The notes beneath the pieces are model-generated. The model saw only the letters and a list, made by a program, of their open reading frames with translations. It was not told where the DNA came from and searched no databases. From Apodospora peruviana (Eukaryota > Ascomycota > Sordariomycetes > Sordariales > Lasiosphaeriaceae): a DNA stretch of 64,000 bases. Positions 33,481 through 43,764 of this stretch are shown one piece after another. The stretch spans positions 4,216,001 through 4,280,000 of the forward strand of contig JAUEDM010000005.1 of NCBI GenBank assembly GCA_033439685.1, written 5' to 3'. The first letter of the stretch is position 1. Every line of letters starts with the position of its first letter. The position numbers and the translations under genes are program-made.

Positions 33481-33522
33481 TGTGGCGTCAAGAACACGTT
33501 ATGGCGACATCATAACGCCACA
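33481..33522. repeat. Short inverted repeat
   Basis: TGTGGCGT at 33481-33488 is the exact reverse complement of ACGCCACA at 33515-33522, giving a potential 8-bp stem with a 26-nt loop 160 bp after the NLR gene stop. It might be part of a terminator or a transposon end; no further support. Confidence 0.4.
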
Positions 33523-33669
33523 GGCCACTAAGAAACAACCCGAGATCGGAGGGAGACGGCAGAGAGGGTAATCACATAATGTTAACGTGGTCCACATACG
33601 AAAGCCCCGCACGGGCGAAAGTCGCACAGAATTACACTCTCAACCAAATGTATATCAATTCCGTCAAAA

Positions 33670-35190
33670 CAGTTCAAACAAATGAAAGTACTCGCAATCG
33701 TCTTCCTCAGACATTTCTGCAGCTACCTGAAAGGTACGCGCATTGTGGCCATGTTTGCTGCAGTTGCCACAGCGCCGCATACGCGTCTCAACCCTAGCTT
33801 CCGTCCACTACCCGCCTGTGCTTCCTCATTTATCTGCACCTCAATCTCTCTCTGACCTTGAAGATCCTGTGCATTCTGTACAAACAGTGATCCCCCTTGT
33901 CGGAGCCGGTGTTTTGGGGCCCTCCGGCGCTTGCTTAGTGCCTCATTTGCTGCTCGGAGGCTTTGGTTCTCCGCCCTCAACAATGCCAACTGATGCATAA
34001 CCTTGGATGTCCATTTTGCAAAGATGTCAACTGCCCTCAAAATCTCTGTTGGAGAGCTATTTTGATGCTGGGCAATTCGATTCTTGATGAGGGTAGACTG
34101 CGAGAAGGCTTCGGTTGGGTTGTTCGGGTCTTGGAAGCCCAGGTGTGGGCACTACTAGGCCACGAGTTCGAGGGGGTTGGCGTCCTCAGACGGATGTCGA
34201 GCTGGGAGATTACCTTCTCGGGATCAAAGGGGGCAAGTCCAGCACCTCGAAAGCCTCCTTGAATGTTTTCGGGGGTTAGGGCGGCCTGGAAAGCTCTGCA
34301 GAACGCGGGGAAAAAGTCGTCTTTGGCAATGTGGGTGACACCTGCCCGCATCATCTCTTCGATCTGCTTGCCATACGCCACCTTAAGTGGGCTGAAACAC
34401 CCAAGATCGGCTGGCTGGAGGAGATGGGATGAGTGGGGAGGCATGCAGAGGGTAATGATGTTGTTCTCCTTGCAATAGAACTCAAAGTCGGTCGAGTGGT
34501 GGCTGTCATGGCCGTCGAGGACGAGAAGGCGATAAACCCCAGTTGTTCGAGCTCTGGTGTGTTTGTCAAAGTGCTTGATCCAATCTAGACCTCTCTCATT
34601 GCTAGTTCAACCGTTTTCGGATATCGCGATAACCCATTCCTTCGGCAATGGGCTGTTCTCGTACCAAGAGGAGAGGTGATATTTGCTCTTGACGATGATG
34701 AATGGTGCGATCGCCTAACGATAGCACTAATGCCTTGAATCACTGTTGCCCACTCCCGATTGCCAGGCTGCTTTAACTTTGCCCTACCTCGCCGTTCGGA
34801 GCTTGTGACAACTATTGCGGTTGAGATAACGCCCATCTGGAACCCGGTCTCGTCAAGTTGTAGATGTCTGCCTCCTGGATGCCGTACTTCACAATTGTGT
34901 TCCGTACAAGTGCAAACCAGCCGCGAATAATATCTGGACCTTCGCAATGGGCCCTCTGGTAGTCGTATTTCCGATTAAAACGCGTAGTAAGCTCGGGGTG
35001 CCGTTTGACAAAGGTTGAGGCCCAATTGACCCCGACGCGTCCCGCGTCGCGTTCGGCAAGCAGTCGATTGGCTATATCTTCCACACCAAACAAGCGGGGA
35101 GGAAATCCTTTGGAATCCAAATCGAGTATGTACTGAACAATGACCGATTCTTCAAAATGTAGTCGGTGTCGTCCTTTTCAAGGATCTCCG
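33670..35190 (-). mobile_element. Fot1/pogo-like DDE transposase relic
   Basis: A class II transposon of the Tc1-mariner/pogo (jerky-like) type, inactive. On the minus strand: the CENP-B-type DNA-binding end (EESVIVQYILDLDSKGFPPR, then VGVNWASTFVKRHPELTTRF and NRKYDYQRA) at about 35160-34960; the first catalytic block LDETGFQMGVIS near 34850, then SSERRGRAKLKQPGNREWAT and VIQGISA; after frame slips LLVLDGHDSHHSTDFEFYC near 34520; then CMPPHSSHLLQPADLGCFSP near 34430 with the third acid; then FCRAFQAALTPENIQGGFRG and LAPFDPEKV. A heptad-rich region (LLRAENQSLRAANEAL) and a degraded zinc knuckle RRCGNCSKHGHNART follow near 33760. At least three frame changes break the gene, although the DDE residues remain. 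No terminal inverted repeats or TA duplication could be fixed by eye. Confidence 0.8.
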
Positions 35191-36066
35191 AGAAAAAACC
35201 TGCGAGCTTGACCTAATATATCATCCTTAGTAGTCTGGCCTGGGAGAGAGTCGTAAAATAAAAGCCCAGCGTCGTCTTCATACACACCAAGAACCCAGTG
35301 GTTCCCGCGAATCAGCATCGGGAGGAGGATTTTGGCGTTGTGGAAGGCAACTCTTGCACAGCGCTGCTGGCCTTGAAGCGCGTACGAATCGATGACCTCC
35401 ACCTTGTCGTTGCTCACTTCCCGGATGAGACGGTGCATGCCATTGGCGACCTCGTCATTCAATCATTTGCCAAGTTGTAAATTTTGAAGAGACTTGTCAT
35501 GAATTTGGAAACTCGACCAATGAAATTGTAACAGAGAAGTAGCTGGATCACCATTGTGACTCGGTTCTGGCTGAGTAGTCAAATCAAACAAGACATGGTC
35601 AGTAGGTTGAGCAACAATAGACGTAGGTTCGGGCTGATTATTTGTCGGACTCGTTTGTTTTTCCTATTGTTAAGTTAGTATAGCAGAAAATTTTTGATAC
35701 AGTTTTGGCAACAGACCTGAATGCTGAATGCTTGCTTAACGTCTTTAGGTATCCAGGAGTTCTTCTGGGTTATCCCAGAGGCGGGGTTAGATATCCGTGA
35801 GGATTTGGCATGGTTGAAAGCTTCTTGGATGCTTTGCCATGGAGCTTTCTGGATGTTCCGTAGGACGTTGAAAGAGTTTTCCAAAATGTTTCTGAAGCAC
35901 CTTGGAAAAAAGAATTTATTTCCTCTTCACTAGCACCGCAAGCAGACGCGAGTCTCGTAATAGCCCGTTGCTCCGCCATTTTTCGGGGTAGAGCTGGGTG
36001 AGTTGGAGAAACGGAGAGGATTTCATTTTGCGGGTGGGTGCGGGGACTATAAACAAGGTCAGCCAA
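35178..36066 (-). pseudogene. Ulp1-like (C48) cysteine peptidase, truncated, transposon-associated
   Basis: The frame at 35462-35178 reads LNDEVANGMHRLIRE, VIDSYALQ, KILLPMLIRGNHWVLGVY and LLFYDSLPG. This is the first two thirds of a Ulp1/C48 peptidase fold with the catalytic His (in NHW) and Asp (in YDSLPG). It stops shortly after, before the catalytic Cys block, and the pogo relic begins within 20 bp. Upstream on the same strand (36066-35675) a Ser/Lys-rich frame with EEEINSFFQGASETFWKTL may be its N-terminal part. In fungi, Ulp1-like domains are commonly carried by transposons or by genes captured in them. The truncation point coincides with the pogo sequence, so an insertion that removed the 3' end is plausible. 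Confidence 0.55.
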
Positions 36067-36103
36067 TAGGGTCAGCCAACAGGGTCAACCAATAGGGTCA
36101 GCC
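36057..36103. repeat. Four degenerate 13-bp tandem repeats
   Basis: Four consecutive variants of GGGTCAGCCAATA (CAGCCAATA, CAGCCAACA, CAACCAATA, CAGCCAGAC). Directly visible, at the boundary between the Ulp1-like relic and the LINE 3' flank. Confidence 0.85.
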
Positions 36104-36477
36104 AGACCTTTGGCTGCTGGCCAGGGCCGCCTCTGTCCTTGTCGGACCCTTTAACCAACTACTAAATTGTCCTGGATTCCGGTCCTTAGAAATGAAATGT
36201 CTTTATATATCATTATCCATACACCGCTGTGCCTTGGGCGTGTCGGACCTTCAAACTATTTACTGTACAGGAAAACCGTGCCCTTACAGATCGGGTGAAA
36301 AAACGGTACCAACAAATTGAGAAAACACATCAGTGACTGAGCCTGTAAATAAAAAGAAGACCACCTGGCCTTCGATGGAGGGGGAGTTTCAAACCGCCAA
36401 CTCCAGTTCTAGCTTCGTTGCTAGATTGTACATTGTTAATCTTCCCACGTCCATCAGCTAGCTCAGGGTCCTTCTCG

Positions 36478-38307
36478 TTAGCCGTCCAGCTGGGGGATCA
36501 ATGCCCTGTAAGACAGAGTAAAATCCCGTCGAGTCCGAATGTCTGCTCTCTCCCATCTTCGGGTCAACGGTGGAGCCAAACACCATATGACTAGCTGTTC
36601 GACAGTTTCACGGTCTTCACCGTACTCGCAAAATGGTGTTACAATCGTTGGGACACCCCGTTTGAATAGGAAGTCCCGGAGTCCGATAGCACCAGTTCGA
36701 ATCTGGACCAGTAGTGAGCTTTTCACCTTGTTGAGGCCTTCATATCTCTTGAGTGTTTTGTCTCTGAAGATGGTCTCTTTCTGGTGGTCTAGATCGTCCG
36801 TTGGCCTCATCGTTGCCCAACCGTTCCGTTCCCTTAACCACCTTTCACTCCATTCCTCCTCCGCTATCCTGTCAGTGTCGGTGGTTCCCCCTGTCCAGGC
36901 TGCGATTGTTAAAGCGGCTTCTTTTACCGCTGTTGGTCTCGGTGGCCCGGCGGCTTGTCGTCGGCCTCTTTTGTCTCTCCTCGACTGGAACCTTTGGTAT
37001 AGTTTGGCGCAGGTCTCGTGAATTATGCTACCTGGGGTCTTCGGTCCCCCTTGGCCATCGTCAAGGGTGGGCTGTTGGAGCCGGGCTTCAAAGTCTGCTA
37101 ATCGTTTCTTCAAATACAGATCCAACGGCGGTACCCATGTCTCGGTTTCTAGATTGCGAATCGGCGTTGACTTGAAAGCTCCTGCTACTACTCGTAGGCT
37201 TTTATTCTGGGCCTTTGTAAGTGCTCTGGTGATTCCTCTCGTCGCCGGCTCACCCCCCTTTCTAGTAGGGATGTGGAATGACGATGAGCCATAGGCTATT
37301 GCTGACCGAATGCACTTCGAGCACACTTCCCGTGCTTTGGCTAGTCCTAGTCCCCATGTCTTTGCTGCAACCTTTGTCAGTGCAAAGTTTTGAGTTTTCA
37401 TCTTCCGTTTCACCGCTCCAAGATGAGCCTTCCAGTTGAGTTTCCAGTCCAGCCAGGCTCCTAGGAATCTAGCCGAAGCTGTCGGCTTCACTAGCGTGGT
37501 GCCTCTTATTGGCTGGGCGAGATTTAGCTCGTCAGTCCACTGTTTCCGTCCCTTGTTGAAGTGGATTAGATCGCTCTTTTCTGGGCCAAAGACCATTCCT
37601 CGGGTGTGTGCCCACCGCAGGCATGTCTTCCAGGCCGCTTCCAGCTGTTTAACGTTTGCCTCTGGCTCTCGGCCAAAGACAAGGAGGTTGGTATCGTCTG
37701 TGAACCCCACTATTGATAGATCGGGGTGTTCTTCTTTTATCTGCTTGTAGAGAGAAGCGATGTAGAGAATAAAGAGGACTGGAGATAGTGGGGAGCCCTG
37801 AGGGACTCCTGTTTGTACTGCTGTTGGGGTAGCTGTTTGGCCGTCAAAGTAGAGAGTAGCTTCCCGGTTGGTCAGCCAGTCCTTTACCCAAAGGACCAGC
37901 CATCTTGGAAAGTTCATTTCGCGGAGAGTAGCTAAAATAGCTACCACGGTAGCTAGCGGTTTCCCGCATGCCTTCAGGATGCCTGTAGGAAGCAAGTCTT
38001 CACCTGGTGCTTTCCAGGGACTAGCCTTACTTATTGCTTCTGCCACTTCGTCTGGCGTTACTCTCTGGGCCATCTCAAATCCTGGCTCCCACTCGTTGAG
38101 AAAGGTCTGGTCTTGAATGTCGGTTAGGTTAGCTGGCGGGTTTGGGAAGAACTTTTTGGCAAGAGCCTCTGCCTTCTCGCTGTGTTCTACGGCTACTGTC
38201 TGTCCCGAGGAATCCTTGAACGCTGGCAATCTCGGAGGTTCCGGTGGCTGGAGATTCTTCAGCTTAGCCCATCTTTCAAGGCTCCACATCTTCTCTGGCT
38301 TTTTCAC
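36478..38307 (-). pseudogene. LINE reverse transcriptase ORF with internal deletion
   Basis: An open frame of 609 codons without a proper start (it continues from the endonuclease frame). Visible: WKAPGEDLLPTGILKACGKP (start of the RT fingers), TGVPQGSPLSPVLFILYIAS, GFTDDTNLLVFGR (the F/Y-x-DD catalytic box), FLGAWLDWKLNWKAH, and a long C-terminal region ending IPQLDG. Between LKACGKPLATVVAILA and TLREMNFPRWLVLWVKDWL, at about 37926, roughly a hundred residues of the normal RT are missing, including the motif A block with the first catalytic Asp. The frame is kept, so the ORF looks long and healthy while the enzyme is dead. Thr precedes DD where Ala or Val is usual. Confidence 0.85.
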
Positions 38308-39209
38308 CTCGCTCGCTTCCTGGACCGCACTTCTCCAGGCTCTCGTTTTAGCTTCATGAATTGTTCTCGAAAGCTCCTTGAGCCTTTCGTTATATTCTTC
38401 CCGGTTGTATTCGGTGCGGACTTCTCTGGCCAGTCTCTCGGCTCTCCTTGCCTCTCGATTAGCTTCTTCCAGGACCAGCCGGCTTGCTGAGCCGGTCCCG
38501 ATTCATAGCCTTCTCCGACTTCAAGCACCTGGGGGTAGTGATCTGACTTGCCACGGCACTCCTCGTCGTAGTATGGTGTTCGGAGGTCTGTCGAGGTCCA
38601 GAAGTGGTCTATGGTTGATGTGCGGCCTCGTTGCTGTCCTTGGGGAGCCCGGGTGATTGCTCCCTCGTGATTGCTCCCTCGTGATTGCTCCCTCTGGCGT
38701 TCGAATAACAAGGTCCCACTGGGACTCAATTGTAGCAGGTCCTCGGCCTTTCTCTCGTATCTTTCGAACTCGTCCCATATTGGGTGCTGTAGGTTGAAGT
38801 CTCCTGCTAGGATTACTGGGTGAGCTGGCTTGGGTCGGCCCACAAGGGTGCTGGGTACTTCTTTGCTGTCTGGGGGTTTGTAGATGGGCCATAGCTCGAA
38901 GCTGCGGTTTCGTTGGTTAAGATTTACTTCTGGGAACCATACCCGGCACCAGTTGTCAGAAGTTTCAAAGTCCCATTGACCGACCTCAAACCGCTTGCTG
39001 ACGTATATTGCTGCCCGGCCTTGGAGTTTGAACACTCGGTGGTATTTGGTGCTTCGTGGGCAGTACGTGGACTTTGTCTCCCTGTTGATCCATAGCTCCT
39101 GTATTGCTAAGAGGTCGTATTTAGCCTCTTCTAGCGAGATTTCCAGAGCCTGCTTGTTTCCTTCGGTATTCCATAGGAGGATTTTAACTCTCATTTTGGT
39201 CTGCCACAA
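38304..39209 (-). pseudogene. LINE AP-like endonuclease domain
   Basis: Exonuclease-endonuclease-phosphatase fold. ILLWNTEGNK, LLAIQELWIN (catalytic Glu), VILAGDFNLQHPIWDE (Asp/Asn pair), STIDHFWTST and GKSDHYPQV (Asp-His) are all present in order. The frame runs into a TGA at 38304 through a one-base slip near 38345. In the alternative frame, KTRAWRSAVQEASEVKKPEK joins directly to the RT. A 14-bp triplication (38653-38694) distorts the segment between the GDFN and TIDHF motifs. Confidence 0.8.
38653..38694. repeat. Three copies of a 14-bp unit in LINE endonuclease
   Basis: GTGATTGCTCCCTC occurs three times in direct succession. Two extra copies add 28 bp, shifting the frame by one. The ancestral reading WDLVIRTPEGAITRAPQG spans the repeat when the extra copies are discounted. 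Confidence 0.9.
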
Positions 39210-39541
39210 TAATGGCTTCCATTACTGTGTCCGACATGTTCACGTCCATGGAGGTGGTAGTCGCCGTAGGCTCAGCTGCCGTGGTTGGTACAAGCGTTGC
39301 AAGCCGACTCGTCGCCGACTCGAAATTGATTCTGGTCTGTTGTGGGTCTCGAAGAGCGTGATGTTGGGCTGAAACCACGCTCGTTGGTCTCCCCTTTATC
39401 ATTTTTCTACTAGCTTCTCGGTATCCATCATCACCTTCTCCTTGAGTGAAGTTCGACGGGTCGACTGCAGCGGTTGCGGCTGTGTTAGTAGTGTCAGTTA
39501 TGGCGGCTTTGTAAGTCCGCGGTCAGTACTTACAGGCCTCC

Positions 39542-40513
39542 TTAGCCTTCAATAAGACCTTTACCTTCTCCTGACACTCCTTCGACCATGCCGGGTGTCT
39601 CCCTCCGCAGGCTGGGCATCGGAAGAGGGTTTCGTTGCTGTGAGTTGGGCATTGGGTTTCTCCATCCCTGCCGCCGTCTCCATGAGCCTTCGTTGCCGCA
39701 TCGTGGGCACAGTGGTGTCGCTCTACAGTAGTGTTGCGTGTGACCCCATTTCCAGCAGTTGAAACACTGCACCGGGCTCAGCGCGGCCCAATATGGCTCA
39801 CAGTCTAGTAGCTGGGCCTTCCAGATCACTCCTTCGTCACAAGCTTTACGGGCTTCTTCCTGGGAAGTCAGTGCTACCAGCACTGTTGCCCGGCTCGCAT
39901 GCTAGTGTTTCGGTACTCGAAATTTGACCTTATCGATTGTCCGGAGGCAAGTCTCCTTCCCAAATGCTTCCTCGGTCATCCCCTGCAGGTCTCGCTTCCA
40001 TAACTCCCTTCAGCAAGACTGCGAAAATCCTTTCGCTTTCCTCAGCCTGTTGTCCAAATGCGTCTTTGATGCACACGCTATTAGTAGAGTGCCAATCCCT
40101 CGTCGTCATCCCCTGGAAGGTGATAACGGTGTCTCCGCTTGGGAGCTTGCGCGCCGCGACAGCTCCCTTCTTTGTCGACGCGTGGTTGACAGCCTGGATA
40201 ATCTCTTGCGGTGTCCGTAGGACATTAATATTTGCATGAAGCCTGAGACGATTCCAAGCCGTTGCAAATATCTTATGTAGGTCTGATAGCGAATTGGCTG
40301 AGTTAGGGATGTTCCTATATTGCCAGATGTGCTCTCGGGTTGTCGGAATATCGGAATGTCTAAAATATCCTCGTTCCAATCGAACTCTAAGGAATGGCGG
40401 GCTGGTGGAAGTCTGATCTTGTAGATATCCTCAACTGACAATATCACTTCCACTTCCGCGTCTTTGCGCCGTGACCAGCCAGGAATCTCGGAGCATAGGT
40501 ACTTAATTATCAA
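39542..40513 (-). pseudogene. LINE ORF1 (gag-like, zinc knuckles), broken
   Basis: Remnants of a nucleic-acid-binding ORF1. The zinc knuckle CFNCWKWGHTQHYC followed by CPRCGNE lies at about 39765-39690. The upstream part (LHANINVLRTPQEIIQAVNH, KLPSGDTVITFQG) lies in a second frame at 40379-39930, and the likely N-terminus (EVILSVEDIYKIRLPPARH) in a third at 40513-40390. A one-base change of frame separates each piece. Confidence 0.7.
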
Positions 40514-41837
40514 GCTTCATCCCCCTCGATGATGTTCTTACCGCCACTGCTAAATGCACATCCATTAACCCCAGTGAGCTTTCATTAAACTTCCTCAGCA
40601 GCAGCAGCAACAATACGTCTCACCCCTCTCACGCTGGCCTCATCGGTCTTGATCATGGCTGGCTCTAAATGCGCAGCCGATAGTAGTAGCATGGCGTCGA
40701 TGGCGATTCACACCGAATGTTTCGATTTCATATTCAGCCTGATGTGTGACGACAGGGCAGTCTTTTGGATGGATGGCATGGACGAAGCTCACTACATCAC
40801 CAAGAGCATGGGTAAGCATACTCGCTACCTACGTAGTCACTCCCTTGCCCTCAATCTCCTAATCCAATATAGTGTCTATCTTCCTTGCCTCAACCAACCA
40901 ACCAACCAACCCCGTCATCATCATGGAAGAGGTCGCCTGCGACGGGGGGGGGGGGGGGGGGGGGGGGGGGGGAATTCCCGGAGACGAAGACGACGCAGCA
41001 GGACCGACGCCGCCGGACCACAACGATACGTACGTACGTCGCGATTGAGCAGCCGCCCACGGATGCTGTGTATATGCCTAACAAAGAGCCGATGATTGGA
41101 GGCGCCGCAATTGTAAGGGCGTGGGGCGGACGGTCGGTCACGCAGCTTAGTGGGATTGGCGGTAATTTCAGTAGGATTTTTGGTGAGAAACTCGAAGGAG
41201 CGAGTGGCGGCCTCCTCGATGGCTTTCCATGGCGACTTTGCGGCCACGGTGGTTACCTACCTATGTTTCTGTAAGTTCTTGACTCCCCGAAAAGCACTGG
41301 ATTTGTTGGGCAATGATGCGAGTCATGTTTGGTCATCATCTATTGTTGGAAAACTTGCTTTGGGTAATTACGCGAGGACAGAGTCTAGAATAGGCACGAA
41401 TCAAGCCCAGCGTAGTCCAGTTGGTATTTTGTTATGTATGTGGCGCGCGACAGCAAACTGTGCAGCTGGCAGCAAGCAGACTCCCACCTCGCCACCGTGA
41501 AACTGATAATTAACCCAAGGCAGCAGCAGCAAGATCATGCAACCGCCTGCAAATCTTGGCTTCCAACTTGGGAGTGACATGTTCGAAAGCTCTAGCCGTG
41601 CGCGTATCCGAACACAGCAGTCACTTTTTCCCAACCAACTCGCCTTCTTTTCTCATCGTCTGCACCTTAACAACAACCTTCTCGCTAACAACTGGACATA
41701 AGTTTATAGACCTCGGTTTTGGACATCCTCAGCATCCGCCAATTCCCCGAAGACGGCGAAGAAGTGGAAGTAAATCACGAAACTGTTCCTTGGTCTCCAA
41801 CGTCGGAATAGGTTTAAAGAATGACTCGTAGCTCAAC
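40514..41837. other. Gene-poor spacer with G29 tract
   Basis: No gene is recognised. A plus-strand frame across 40649-40815 (SKCAADSSSMASMAIHTECF) followed by a GTAAG donor, and a frame through the G tract (VYMPNKEPMIGGAAIVRAWG), might be remains of a gene, but I cannot name the family. Confidence 0.3.
40944..40972. repeat. G29 homopolymer
   Basis: Twenty-nine consecutive G, directly visible, preceded by a CAAC/CCAA-rich stretch at about 40891-40911. Confidence 0.95.
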
Positions 41838-42270
41838 TTATTCTCGAAAGCATACCAGAACCGCTGGCCGATAGCCACCAACTTTGATGTCCCGAACTCT
41901 GTGGGAAGGGTGGAGGCTAACACCCGAGGATTGAAATAATTTCGCAATCCCACAAGCTGGGCCCCGATCCAAGAGTCTCTGCATCTCGCGGCGAAAGTAA
42001 ACGGCTGCGCGCAGTTGGACTAAGGCCGTGCACACGGCCAGCTGTGGCGCAAATATGCCAATGACGACCCATTTCGCTTTGCGGATAGAATTTCCAAACG
42101 CCGTCGTGCCCTTGGCCGGGATATTCAGGTGAACCGCCGTATAAACACAGAGCGAGATTGTGACGAGACAGGTGTATGTGATGCTGGCAGTTCCGCGAGT
42201 GGTCGGATTGGGTACCCACGCCGGCGCGATGCGATCGGTCGCGTTGGAGGCCGCGGAGATTCAGCAGCAG
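41838..42270 (-). pseudogene. Fragment of fungal integral membrane protein family
   Basis: In one minus-strand frame: APAWVPNPTTRGTASITYTC, LVTISLCVYTAVHLNIPAKG, IRKAKWVVIGIFAPQLAVCT, ALVQLRAAVYFRREMQRLLD. This is the N-terminal part of a common fungal multi-pass family (W-x-P-xPxxRGT..CLVT...C.YTA.HLNIP) of unknown function. About 110 residues survive. Downstream the frame runs into unrelated sequence, and the C-terminal two thirds with the remaining helices are gone. A truncated relic. Confidence 0.65.
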
Positions 42271-42948
42271 AGCCTCGAGCAGCCAGAACAACACGATCCC
42301 ATGGTTAAGCGAGGGCATCGCTTTGATATCCAAAGGATATAAACTGAAACGCGAGAAGAAGTAGCGACATAGCAAGGTCTCGTTCAAGCAGAACTTGGCT
42401 CATGGGAGAGAACAGCGCAATTCTTGATGAAAAGAGAAGGAAGAGTTTCGGCAGACGTCGAACGACGCAGTAACCCCTCATATCCCATTCATCGTTGTGG
42501 CTGAGTATCGCTGCGGTTGGGCATTCTTTCGCCAATCACACCTGCAGCCATACGCCCAGGGCAAAAATCGATTTCAGCTTTCCTCTTGACATCATTACGG
42601 AAGCGAAAAGGGGAAAAGGAACAGGAACTCAGGGCTAGCAGTCTGTTCGGCTTGTGTGTGTGGCGCCGTGAACTTGGTTATGGTAGATTGAACTTCGCGT
42701 TTTGGCGATGGTTGGTGGATTTATGAACTTGACGATGCTCAATGAATCGGGAATAGTTTTGAAGACCATGATTGAAATTGGCCAAAGTCATTTTGTGGGC
42801 GGCAGCGTGACTAGTATGGCTGAAAGACAGGAAGGAACCCGGGCTCTTTCCAGTTGTAAATACCACTTCCAACCCCGTTTCCTTCCGTCATACCCTTCCC
42901 ATCTCTTCACTTCCCACAACACACCAGCCTGGCAATCCCATCAGACAT
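42271..42948. other. Intergenic
   Basis: No gene is seen. It contains the 3' flank of the dehydrogenase gene on the minus strand. Confidence 0.4.
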
Positions 42949-43764
42949 CTACTGCAAATTCACAAACAACCCCCCATCAACCAACAACTGCGCACCGGTA
43001 ACATACCCACTCAACTCCTCACAAGCCAAGAAAACCGCCGGCCCGGCAAGATCTCTCGGCTCACCCGTCCGTCCCAACGGGATCCTACCTTCCATATATT
43101 TCCTCTTCTCCTCATCTCGCAAATCCTCCTCATTCAACTGCGTCCTGATAGTCCCAGGCAGCAACGCATTACACCTGATTCCATATTTTCCGAGAGCAAC
43201 AGCCGTGCTCTGCATCAGAGACGTAACCCCCGCCTTAGTAGGCGTATAATGCGTTTGCCCGCCACCTCCTACCAGCGCAGAAATCGAACTCACACCAATA
43301 ATGCTTCCGCCAGTCGGAGTTTGGTTACGAGCCATCTGTCGTGCGGCAGCTTGAACAACGTAGAATGCTCCATCTAGATTTGTGCGGAATGTCTTTTCGA
43401 GTAGGGCTTGGTCGATGTCGAGAAACTCGGCGAAGGTGCAGATTCCTGCGTTTGAGACGCATATGTCTAGACGAGGGGAGGAAAATGAGGAGAGCGCGAA
43501 AGCGACGAGGGCTGTGCCGGTGGCTGGGTCGCGCACGTCTCCTGGTAAGTGGGCGAGGGTGCCAGCTAAGGGGTTTGACTCTTTGAGTTGGGCGGCTTCG
43601 GATATCAGAGAGTCGAGATGGGAGCGGTCTTTCTCGAGGTCGAGGTGGTTGACTGCTACTGAACAGCCCTGTGCGAGGAAGCCTAGGCAGATGGCGCGGC
43701 CGATGCCGGTTGTGCCGCCTGTTATGATGGCGACCTTGCCTGCTAGGAGGTTTGTTGCCGGCAT
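42949..43764 (-). CDS. LRA1: L-rhamnose 1-dehydrogenase (SDR family)
   Basis: Oxidises L-rhamnose to L-rhamnono-lactone with NAD(P)+, the first step of the fungal non-phosphorylated rhamnose pathway, in the cytosol. Single exon, 271 residues, ATG at 43764. Short-chain dehydrogenase fold: cofactor loop TGGTTGIG at 15-22, NAG at 105-107, catalytic Ser about 160, and Tyr173-x3-Lys177 in THYTPTK. The segments SISALVGGGGQTHYTPTKAG, KYGIRCNALLPGTIRTQLN, YMEGRIPLGR and the exact ending VTGAQLLVDGGLFVNLQ are those of the fungal rhamnose dehydrogenases rather than of generic SDRs. The neighbouring rhamnonate dehydratase on the same strand supports the assignment. Induction by rhamnose is expected from the pathway but no site was identified. 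Confidence 0.85.
   Translation of the reverse strand: MPATNLLAGKVAIITGGTTGIGRAICLGFLAQGCSVAVNHLDLEKDRSHLDSLISEAAQLKESNPLAGTLAHLPGDVRDPATGTALVAFALSSFSSPRLDICVSNAGICTFAEFLDIDQALLEKTFRTNLDGAFYVVQAAARQMARNQTPTGGSIIGVSSISALVGGGGQTHYTPTKAGVTSLMQSTAVALGKYGIRCNALLPGTIRTQLNEEDLRDEEKRKYMEGRIPLGRTGEPRDLAGPAVFLACEELSGYVTGAQLLVDGGLFVNLQ

Larger units (their letters stand above)
36360..40513 (-). mobile_element. Tad-like LINE (non-LTR retrotransposon), inactive
   Basis: Minus-strand element in gag, endonuclease, reverse transcriptase order. ORF1 fragments lie at 40513-39542, the endonuclease at 39209-38304 and the RT at 38307-36478. Overall order and motifs fit the fungal Tad clade. The element is about 4.1 kb, shorter than a complete Tad-type element. 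5' and 3' ends are approximate because no target-site duplication or tail was fixed. Lesions include frameshifts in ORF1, a frameshift between endonuclease and RT, a 14-bp triplication and an in-frame RT deletion, so it cannot move by itself. Confidence 0.85.

Noticed and set aside
33481..33522. Terminal inverted repeat of the pogo element
   Set aside because: The two arms lie together within 42 bp, so they form a local hairpin and not the two ends of an element.
36539..38116. Several plus-strand frames of 80-160 codons
   Set aside because: All are antisense to the LINE reverse transcriptase, whose motifs are unambiguous on the minus strand.
40921..41247. Minus-strand proline-rich protein
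   Set aside because: The poly-Pro stretch is simply the translated G29 tract and no other domain is present.
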